This document shows, in pieces, positions 6,539 to 12,003 of a stretch of DNA of 12,003 nt. A program made the position numbers and the translations under genes. The number at the start of each line of letters is the position of its first letter. The stretch's first letter is position 1. Source of the DNA: Clostridia bacterium (GTDB lineage Bacteria > Bacillota > Clostridia > HGM11327); NCBI GenBank assembly GCA_017935525.1, contig JAGBHJ010000124.1:1-12003 (forward strand), given 5' to 3'. Under the pieces are notes generated by a model. It saw nothing but the letters and a program-made list of their open reading frames with translations. It searched no databases and was not told where the DNA came from.

Positions 6539-8419
6539 ATGAACGAAAGACAAAAACTGTACGAAAGAGCAAGGCAGACCTACGTAAACCTGCTCAACAG
6601 AATGGCGTTGAGGTATGATGACAGCTACCAATACGTGATCAGCGACAGAGTAAGCTACGAATGTACAAAGATAGAGGATATATTCCGTCCCATGTGGGGT
6701 ATTGCCCCATTTTTGAAGGATGAAAGCCTTGTGGTGACTGTTGACGGCGAAAAAATGAGTGCCGCCGCTTTTATCAATAAAATAATGCTGGAGGGTACTT
6801 CCCCCGACAGTCCAAAGCGATTTGACAGAAACGTTACAAAGGAAACCACGACGAATTTTGCCAATCAGTCCGTTACGGAGATCGCGGCATACCTTTGCGC
6901 GGTGTATTTTGCAAGGGAACAGCTGTGGGACGTGCTTACAAAGGCGGAGCAGGATACCATTTCCACTTGGGTGTTAAAGTGGGTGTTTGAGGCTATAAGG
7001 GACTCTTGGCAGAATAACCACTACTGGTACCCCATATACTGCATAGAAATTCTCACACAGCTGGGCTACGATTGCTCCGAGGTGGACAAAGAGGTGCAGG
7101 CAGGCTATGATTTTTTGGAGACTCTTTACTACGCCAATGGCTGGTACAGCGACGGTGAGCTTGGCAGATTTGACTATTACGAGGCGTGGGCGCACCATAC
7201 CTATACCTTGCTATGGATACTGATAGCAAATAAAAACAGACCTGATTATGAGGCAAAAAGTGCCGTCTACAGAAAGAGAAGCGAGGAATACCTTAAATAC
7301 TTTGCCCACTATTTTGACAGCGACGGCGGTATGGCGGCATACGGCAGGTCAATTGGATACAGATTTGCGGCAGTTGCACCCTTTGCCCTTGCGGTAATGA
7401 CGGGCTGCGACATCGACCCGGGGCTCTGCAAGTCAATAGTTCTCAAAAATATCAATTATTTCTACGACAACAGCATCCCCACGGAGGACGGATGCTTCCC
7501 TGTGGGATACCTCTATTCCACTCCGGGCTTTGGCGAGGGCTATGCCTCCGACGGCGCAATAAGCTGTTACACGGAGGGCTTCCTTTGCTTTTTAGCAGGA
7601 GAGGATGAGCCTCTCTGGACGGCGGAGTGCTCAAAGCTCCCCATCGAAGAAGGCAATTACATCCTGCGCAACACTTTGGAGGAGCTGCAGACGATGATTG
7701 CAGGGGATGACAAGAAAAACGGCGTTACCCTGTACAACAATGCTCTGCACTATTATCAGAACGAATGCTTTGGCCACAGGTTTAACGATATGGCTGGGGC
7801 TTATTCCAAGTTTGCGTATAATTCTCGCTCGGGCTTTGGCTTGTCCGTGGCTGACCTTGTGTCATCGGATAATATGATATCACTTTATTCACCCGACGGT
7901 ACCATGGTGTCCCACAGAAAGAGGATACTTGACGGGCAGATAGTTGACGGTGTTATGATATCAAGGCATATTCCTTTCTCAAATGATCCGGGAACTTATA
8001 TCAAAACGTGGCTCATTCCTTTGGCTGACGGCTGGCACGCAAGAATACAGAAGGTGGTGCTGGCGCAGTCGTACAAGGTCAACGAGGGTGGCTTTGCCAT
8101 TGGCGTAAGGGACGACAGCTACAAGATGAATAACAACGTTCTGACATATAAGAACTACATCAGCAAGGTGGAAACCGTTGCGACCTGCGATTTTTATTAT
8201 ATAATCGCTACCACACAGCCGGGAATGCACCTTTTGAGCCCCCAGGCGCTTTATCCTGCGTATATGACAAAGGATCTTGACAAGGGTGAGTATATATTTG
8301 CCAGCGCCTTTTACTTTACAACGGACGGCAAGGAGGAAAAGTCCCCCGAGATCGTAATTGACGGCAATACCGTTACAGTAAAGCAGGGTGACAACGTAAG
8401 GGTTATAAACGTTTTGTGA
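6539..8419 (+). CDS. DUF2264 domain protein, putative alpha/alpha-toroid carbohydrate-active enzyme
   Basis: With the ATG at 6539 the product has 626 residues. This start is preceded by AGAAGGG at 6526-6532; an in-frame TTG at 6512 inside manA lacks such support. The protein matches the DUF2264 family pattern: FRPMWGIAP (about 49-57), NNHYWYPIY (159-167), GWYSDG (201-206), YYEAWAHH (213-220), YGRSIGYRFAA (268-278) and a C-terminal beta-rich region after about 370. Repeated aromatic and acidic patches between helices resemble alpha/alpha-barrel glycosidases and lyases. I recall, without certainty, that CAZy family GH154 (beta-glucuronidase) is related to DUF2264, so a uronic-acid substrate is plausible but not shown. 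There is no signal peptide. Between PMI and an amidohydrolase, it most likely works on the same imported glycan as the GH42-like enzyme. Confidence 0.85.
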   Translation: MNERQKLYERARQTYVNLLNRMALRYDDSYQYVISDRVSYECTKIEDIFRPMWGIAPFLKDESLVVTVDGEKMSAAAFINKIMLEGTSPDSPKRFDRNVTKETTTNFANQSVTEIAAYLCAVYFAREQLWDVLTKAEQDTISTWVLKWVFEAIRDSWQNNHYWYPIYCIEILTQLGYDCSEVDKEVQAGYDFLETLYYANGWYSDGELGRFDYYEAWAHHTYTLLWILIANKNRPDYEAKSAVYRKRSEEYLKYFAHYFDSDGGMAAYGRSIGYRFAAVAPFALAVMTGCDIDPGLCKSIVLKNINYFYDNSIPTEDGCFPVGYLYSTPGFGEGYASDGAISCYTEGFLCFLAGEDEPLWTAECSKLPIEEGNYILRNTLEELQTMIAGDDKKNGVTLYNNALHYYQNECFGHRFNDMAGAYSKFAYNSRSGFGLSVADLVSSDNMISLYSPDGTMVSHRKRILDGQIVDGVMISRHIPFSNDPGTYIKTWLIPLADGWHARIQKVVLAQSYKVNEGGFAIGVRDDSYKMNNNVLTYKNYISKVETVATCDFYYIIATTQPGMHLLSPQALYPAYMTKDLDKGEYIFASAFYFTTDGKEEKSPEIVIDGNTVTVKQGDNVRVINVL

Positions 8420-8429
8420 GGTGAGGATG

Positions 8430-9299
8430 ATGGCAAAAATAGGACTTATTCAGGTTATACAGCGCCCCGAGGATAAATACGAGGAGCGTACGCAGATGCT
8501 GTACGATATGGCGGTAAAATGCTTTGAGGACGGGGCAGACCTGGTATTTTTTCCCGAGGAATTTCAGCACGTGCCGAACGGTGACCTTGTAAAGGATTAT
8601 GATGCAATATCCAAGGTTGCCGCAGAGTGGAAGGCAAGGTGCAGCGAGCTTGCAAAAAGGTACCACGCATACCTTGTGCCGTGGGATTACGAAACTACTG
8701 ACGGCAAGGTGTACAACAGCTCCTACATACTGGACAGAAACGGACAGGAGATCGGCCGATATCGCAAGGTGCACACCACCCCAAACGAGGCTGCAAAGGG
8801 CGTTTTGTCGGGGGAGGATTACCCTGTGTTTGACCTTGATATTGGCAAGGTTGGCATTATGATATGCTGGGATAATTATTTCCCCGAGTCTGCCAGATGC
8901 CTTGCGAATAACGGCGCACAGCTTATACTGTACCCCCTCTATGGGGATACCCTTAATCCCCAGTGGGAGATAAAGCTCCGCGCAAGGGCTATCGACAACG
9001 TGGTGCATATTGCATCATCCCAGATCGATACCTACCACAGGGCGGCGTTTACGGGTGTGGTGGCGCCCGATGGCGAGATAACGGAAAGACTGACGGAGGC
9101 ACCTTCGTATAAGGTGGTTGAGATAGAGCTTGACAAGCCGTGGGTGACTTATACCTCGGGCAGTAAGGATTTCCCTGAAAACATAAAGCTGATGGTGGAA
9201 AGATCCCGAAACCCCAAGGCGTACGGCGCTGTGATGAAGGAGCCGGAAATACACTCCTGGGATGAGATATATCTGGACAAGGTGCCGCCCATGGGCTGA
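8430..9299 (+). CDS. Carbon-nitrogen hydrolase (nitrilase superfamily)
   Basis: This 289-residue protein is a nitrilase-superfamily amidohydrolase, a class that cleaves amides, nitriles or carbamoyl groups with a Glu-Lys-Cys triad. The triad is visible: Glu43 in VFFPEEF, Lys113 in GRYRKVHT and Cys146 in GIMICWDNYFPE. RARAIDN (184-190) is another family landmark. The ATG at 8430 is chosen because GAGGTG at 8418-8423 lies at good distance; the ATG at 8427 and GTG at 8421 are in frame but crowd that site. It is the last gene of the GH42-like operon, 10 nt after the DUF2264 stop and about 20 nt before a terminator hairpin. Superfamily assignment is firm. The substrate is unknown; an amide-bearing sugar or sugar acid is a guess from context only. 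Confidence 0.9.
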   Translation: MAKIGLIQVIQRPEDKYEERTQMLYDMAVKCFEDGADLVFFPEEFQHVPNGDLVKDYDAISKVAAEWKARCSELAKRYHAYLVPWDYETTDGKVYNSSYILDRNGQEIGRYRKVHTTPNEAAKGVLSGEDYPVFDLDIGKVGIMICWDNYFPESARCLANNGAQLILYPLYGDTLNPQWEIKLRARAIDNVVHIASSQIDTYHRAAFTGVVAPDGEITERLTEAPSYKVVEIELDKPWVTYTSGSKDFPENIKLMVERSRNPKAYGAVMKEPEIHSWDEIYLDKVPPMG

Positions 9300-9318
9300 C
9301 AGAAAATATGATATTATC

Positions 9319-9354
9319 GCAGACTCTGCATTTTGTTGCGGGGTCTGCTGTTTT
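9319..9354 (+). terminator. Rho-independent terminator after the GH42-like operon
   Basis: Bases 9319-9330 (GCAGACTCTGCA) pair fully with 9337-9348 (TGCGGGGTCTGC), counting three T-G pairs, around the 6-nt loop TTTTGT. A short T tract (TTTT at 9351-9354) follows. It ends the operon about 20 nt past the nitrilase stop. Its stem core resembles that of the terminator at 1306-1340. Confidence 0.88.
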
Positions 9355-9410
9355 ATGCCCGCAGAAAAGGGGCAGCAGGCTTTATTTCCAAGTTTTTACG
9401 CAAAAAACCA

Positions 9411-9438
9411 TTGATTTTTTGGAATTTTGTGATATAAT
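9411..9438 (+). promoter_or_regulatory. Sigma-A type promoter for pgi-maf-minC
   Basis: A -35 box TTGATT (9411-9416) and a perfect -10 box TATAAT (9433-9438) are separated by 16 nt. TG at 9430-9431 makes an extended -10 (TGATATAAT). Flanking sequence is AT-rich. Transcription would begin near 9445, giving a 5' leader of roughly 98 nt before the pgi ATG, much longer than the leaders of the two other promoters in the window. Confidence 0.85.
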
Positions 9439-9459
9439 ATTATATGCATAAAATAAAAT

Positions 9460-9532
9460 GACCGAGGTATCGATTATCGATCGGGAATGCCCCAAAATGG
9501 CGTTGCTCGGTTTGTAAAATATTACTTTTTTT
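9460..9532 (+). promoter_or_regulatory. Structured 5' leader of pgi (candidate RNA element or operator region)
   Basis: Between the promoter and pgi the transcript can fold into a three-way junction. P1 pairs 9461-9466 (ACCGAG) with 9506-9511 (CTCGGT). P2 is 9469-9473 with 9477-9481 (ATCGA/TCGAT). P3 is 9486-9491 with 9499-9504 (AATGCC/GGCGTT) with a 7-nt loop. A competing pairing of CCG at 9462-9464 with CGG at 9482-9484 would break P1. Downstream comes a weak hairpin (GTAA at 9514-9517 with TTAC at 9522-9525) and then seven Ts at 9526-9532 directly before the ribosome binding site GGAGG. I do not recognise a known riboswitch class. Folding was done by eye, so function is unproven. Confidence 0.45.
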
Positions 9533-9542
9533 GGAGGAGATC

Positions 9543-10955
9543 ATGGATAACAGACTCAGTTTTGATTACAACTATCTCATGAGCGATTTTGTGAAGGACG
9601 GTATCACAAAGGAAGAACTGGCAGGCTACGAAAAGAAGGTAGCCCAGATCTGCGACGTTCTTGACGCAAAGAGAAAGGACGGCATCAACACTCTTACAGC
9701 GTGGATGGACCTTCCCTACTCTCAGGACGCTATCGTTGAGGACATCCTCAGCACAGCGGACGCAATAAAGGCAAAGTTTGATAATTTTGTAGTGTTGGGC
9801 ATTGGCGGCTCCGCATTGGGCCCCATAGCAGTACAGCAGGCACTCAATCACATTTATTACAACGACCTTTCCAAGGAGGCAAGAAACGGTTGCCCTCGTC
9901 TTTACGTTATAGACAACGTTGACCCAGAGAGAATGGAAGCTCTCTTTGACGTTATCGATATCGAAAAGACAATGTTCAACGTTATTACAAAGTCAGGCAG
10001 CACGTCCGAAACAATGTCACAGTACCTTTTGGCAAGAGACCTGCTGAAGGCTAAGCTTGGTGACAAGTACATAGAGAACATCATTGTTACAACTGACGAG
10101 GTCAAGGGTAACCTTGCAAAGATCTGTAAGGATGAGCCCTTCAAGAAGTTCATCGTTCCGGATGGCGTTGGCGGCAGATTTTCCGAGCTTTGCCCCGTTG
10201 GCTTGCTCCCCGCTGCAGTTTGCGGCATAGACATCAAGGCTATGCTCCAGGGCGCAGCTATTATGGACGAGATCTGTAAGGAAAAGAATCTTTACAAGAA
10301 CCCCGCTGCTATGTTTGCTGTTCAGCAGATCATCGCTATGGGCAAGGGCAAGAACATTTCCGTTATGCTGCCTTACGCAGACTCCCTTAAGTACATTGCT
10401 GACTGGTATGCACAGCTTTGGGCAGAGAGCCTTGGCAAAAAGTACGACAACGACGGCGTTATCGTAAACAAGGGTCAGACACCTGTTAAGTCCATCGGTG
10501 TTACGGACCAGCACTCACAGGTACAGCTCTACACAGAGGGTCCCTCCGATAAGGTCATCACTTTTATTGGTGTAGAGAATTACAGAGCAAGCGTTGAGAT
10601 CCCCGGCGGATACGACGATATTCCTTCTTTGTCATTCCTTAAGGGTCACACGTTCAACGAGCTCATTCTTTCCGAGCAGTACGCAACTGAGTACGCTATC
10701 AACGCTGCACAGAAGTGGACAAGATCCATCACGCTTTCCAAGGTAAATGCCAATACATTGGGTCAGCTGCTTTACTTCTTTGAGATGGAAACAGCATTTG
10801 CAGGCGAGCTGATGAACATCAATACATACGACCAGCCCGGCGTTGAGGAAGGTAAGAACGCAACGTATGCACTTATGGGCAGAGCAGGCTACGAGGCAAA
10901 GAAGGCTGAGCTTGACAGCAAGCAGCCCAAGAAGGCAGAGTTTGTTATTGGCTGA
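9543..10955 (+). CDS. pgi: Glucose-6-phosphate isomerase
   Basis: This 470-residue cytoplasmic enzyme interconverts glucose-6-phosphate and fructose-6-phosphate. The ATG at 9543 is placed 5 nt after GGAGG (9533-9537); an in-frame TTG at 9531 would overlap that site. Family landmarks are GIGGSALGP (86-94), phosphate-binding SGSTSET (151-157), signature one VGGRFSELCPVG (209-220), catalytic-type Glu295 in WAESLGK, His324 in TDQHSQ, and signature two YDQPGVEEGK (429-438) with Lys438. Length is near that of other Firmicutes enzymes. Codon use is more biased than in neighbouring genes, with AAG, ATC and GTT favoured and ATA scarce, as expected for a highly expressed glycolytic gene. It has its own promoter and a structured leader, and only one base separates its stop from the maf start. 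Confidence 0.97.
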   Translation: MDNRLSFDYNYLMSDFVKDGITKEELAGYEKKVAQICDVLDAKRKDGINTLTAWMDLPYSQDAIVEDILSTADAIKAKFDNFVVLGIGGSALGPIAVQQALNHIYYNDLSKEARNGCPRLYVIDNVDPERMEALFDVIDIEKTMFNVITKSGSTSETMSQYLLARDLLKAKLGDKYIENIIVTTDEVKGNLAKICKDEPFKKFIVPDGVGGRFSELCPVGLLPAAVCGIDIKAMLQGAAIMDEICKEKNLYKNPAAMFAVQQIIAMGKGKNISVMLPYADSLKYIADWYAQLWAESLGKKYDNDGVIVNKGQTPVKSIGVTDQHSQVQLYTEGPSDKVITFIGVENYRASVEIPGGYDDIPSLSFLKGHTFNELILSEQYATEYAINAAQKWTRSITLSKVNANTLGQLLYFFEMETAFAGELMNINTYDQPGVEEGKNATYALMGRAGYEAKKAELDSKQPKKAEFVIG

Positions 10956-10956
10956 T

Positions 10957-11556
10957 ATGAGGCTGATATTGGCATCTGCGTCACCAAGGCGCAGAGAATT
11001 GCTCAGCGGCATGGGTGCAGAGTATGAGATACTGGTGCCCGAGCTTGATGAGCGCAAGTTTATTGAACAAGAGCTTCTGCGGAGGGATATCTCTCCGCAG
11101 GAGCAGACCGTACTTTTGGCAGGGCAAAAGGCGTTAAGGGCTCTTGAGGAGCTCGATGAAAAGCAGGATGCCGTTGTGCTGGGAGTGGATACGTCCGTTG
11201 TGGTGGATGACGTTATTTTGGGCAAGCCAAAGGATGAGGACGATGCCGTTGAGATGCTCATGATGCTTTCGGGCAGAGCACATAAGGTGGTTTCGGGCTT
11301 TGCGTTGGTGTCAGGCGACGGCAGACGGATAATGGACTACGAGGAGACCGCTGTTTTTATGCGGGCATTTACGGAGGACGAGGCAAGGCGTTACGTAAAG
11401 AGCGAGTACGTGCTGGACAAGGCGGGTGCTTATGCCATTCAGGGTAAGGCGGCTATGTTTGTGGAAAAAATAGACGGCTGTTACTTTAACGTGGTGGGCT
11501 TGCCTGTATTCAGGGTTGCAAATTCGTTGAGTCAGTTTGGTATAGAGCTGATTTGA
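10957..11556 (+). CDS. maf: Maf family nucleotide pyrophosphatase
   Basis: This 199-residue protein is a Maf/Ham1-like nucleoside triphosphate pyrophosphatase, thought to clear non-canonical nucleotides and, when overproduced in Bacillus, to block septum formation. Motifs seen are SASPRRRELL (7-16), LGVDTSVVVDD with Asp78 at the catalytic position, LGKPKD (88-93), LSGRAHKVVSG (104-114) and DKAGAYAIQGKA (154-165). The usual Maf motif is A-D-T-V-V; here it is V-D-T-S-V, a mild variation. The ATG at 10957 is one base past the pgi stop (TGATATG) and lacks a clear ribosome binding site, so translation is probably coupled to pgi. Upstream in-frame starts within pgi would add 38 unrelated residues and are not used. 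minC follows 26 nt later, echoing the maf-min link of Firmicutes. Confidence 0.94.
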   Translation: MRLILASASPRRRELLSGMGAEYEILVPELDERKFIEQELLRRDISPQEQTVLLAGQKALRALEELDEKQDAVVLGVDTSVVVDDVILGKPKDEDDAVEMLMMLSGRAHKVVSGFALVSGDGRRIMDYEETAVFMRAFTEDEARRYVKSEYVLDKAGAYAIQGKAAMFVEKIDGCYFNVVGLPVFRVANSLSQFGIELI

Positions 11557-11570
11557 TTTTATATATGCGA

Positions 11571-11585
11571 AAGGGTGTTTTTGTG
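11571..11585 (+). promoter_or_regulatory. Ribosome binding site deciding the minC GTG start
   Basis: AAGGG at 11571-11575 lies 7 nt before a GTG at 11583. The alternative ATG at 11565 is preceded only by an AT-rich stretch with no purine-rich site and would make this AAGGG internal to the gene. The GTG start also aligns with where MinC proteins normally begin. Confidence 0.7.
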
Positions 11586-12003
11586 GAAAACAATGATATA
11601 AAGCTTAAGGGCACCAAGGACGGCGTAGATATTTATCTTGACAGCCGCCTGGAAAGCAGCGAGCTGTTCAGAACGTATAAGGAATTTCTTGAGGGCAAGG
11701 CGGATTTTTTTAAGGGCTCAAGGGTCAATATCGTCAAGTTGGTGGGAAATTATTTCAGCGAAGAACAAAAGGATGAATTGGAGAAGATAACAAGGGCGGG
11801 GGTTGACTGCATAAAGGTGGACTTTATGACCATGGAGGATTTCAGAAGCCACCCCTTTGTAAGAAAAGAAAAGGAAGAGCCTGTAAGGCGCCGCAGAAGA
11901 AGAAACGAGCCTGAGGTACCTCAAAAGGCAAGCCACAAGGAAGTGGATATCCCTACAAGGTACGTTGAGGGTACTATCAGAAGCGGTGATACAGTTGAGT
12001 ACG
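11583..12003 (+). CDS. minC: Septum site-determining protein MinC, N-terminal part (3' end outside window)
   Basis: The frame is open from the GTG at 11583 to the window end, giving about 140 residues of a protein usually near 220. It begins MENNDIKLKGTKDGVDIYLD and continues through FFKGSRVNIVKLVG and a helix containing FSEEQKDELEKI, the MinC N-terminal domain that antagonises FtsZ. After a charged linker with six arginines (102-107), the C-terminal beta-helix domain that binds MinD starts at about 130 with YVEGTIRSGDTVEY, matching the family's R-G-T-x-R-S-G-Q signature. MinC prevents polar septa together with MinD; minD is expected just downstream. The gene follows maf by 26 nt with no promoter or terminator seen between them. 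A start at ATG 11565 would add six residues. Confidence 0.88.
   Translation, partial: MENNDIKLKGTKDGVDIYLDSRLESSELFRTYKEFLEGKADFFKGSRVNIVKLVGNYFSEEQKDELEKITRAGVDCIKVDFMTMEDFRSHPFVRKEKEEPVRRRRRRNEPEVPQKASHKEVDIPTRYVEGTIRSGDTVEY

Noticed and set aside
8403..9008. 201-codon open frame on the - strand opposite the nitrilase gene
   Set aside because: The + strand frame holds an intact catalytic triad; the - strand product has no recognisable motif.
9356..9374. Small hairpin TGCCC/GGGCA after the second terminator
   Set aside because: Five base pairs with a long loop and no T tract; too weak to call a second terminator or regulatory site.
11077..11100. Perfect 8-bp inverted repeat CTGCGGAG/CTCCGCAG inside maf
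   Set aside because: It lies within conserved maf coding sequence, has no T tract, and the bases are accounted for by the codons for LLRRDISPQ; most likely chance.
10632..11261. 209-codon Ser-rich open frame on the - strand opposite pgi and maf
   Set aside because: The Ser- and Leu-rich content is the shadow of GAG/GAC-rich + strand codons; no domain or ribosome binding site supports it.

Overview
The window looks like chromosomal DNA from a Gram-positive anaerobe of the class Clostridia, probably a gut-type Oscillospirales or Ruminococcaceae relative. This rests on strong GGAGG-type ribosome binding sites, intrinsic terminators with U tracts, sigma-A promoters with extended -10 boxes, mixed use of AGA, AGG and AUA codons, and a maf gene beside minC. 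The genus cannot be fixed from the sequence alone. All genes recognised lie on the + strand and form four transcription units. I found no tRNA, rRNA, CRISPR array, insertion sequence or phage gene.

Layout. (1) 1-1270: the 3' end of an ABC-2 type membrane permease followed by its ATPase, closed by a strong hairpin terminator at 1306-1351. (2) 1360-3429: a promoter and three tightly packed genes for an MBL-fold hydrolase, a GNAT acetyltransferase and SfsA. (3) 3476-9354: a promoter and four packed genes for a GH42-like clan GH-A glycosidase, a class I mannose-6-phosphate isomerase, a DUF2264 protein and a nitrilase-superfamily amidohydrolase, closed by a second terminator at 9319-9354. (4) 9411-12003 and beyond: a promoter, a structured leader of about 100 nt, pgi (glucose-6-phosphate isomerase), maf (nucleotide pyrophosphatase) and minC (division inhibitor, cut by the window end).

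How the genes work together. Unit 3 reads as a small intracellular carbohydrate pathway. None of its enzymes has a signal peptide and no transporter is encoded in it, so imported oligosaccharides are probably cleaved in the cytoplasm. The PMI places mannose-6-phosphate into glycolysis at fructose-6-phosphate. The neighbouring but separately transcribed pgi interconverts fructose-6-phosphate and glucose-6-phosphate. The DUF2264 protein and the amidohydrolase have no assigned substrate, and they make this the least understood and most interesting part of the window. Unit 4 joins central metabolism to cell-division genes by tight translational spacing (pgi, maf, minC). Its leader, which can fold into a three-way junction and contains a 13-nt dyad, is the best candidate for an undescribed regulatory element.
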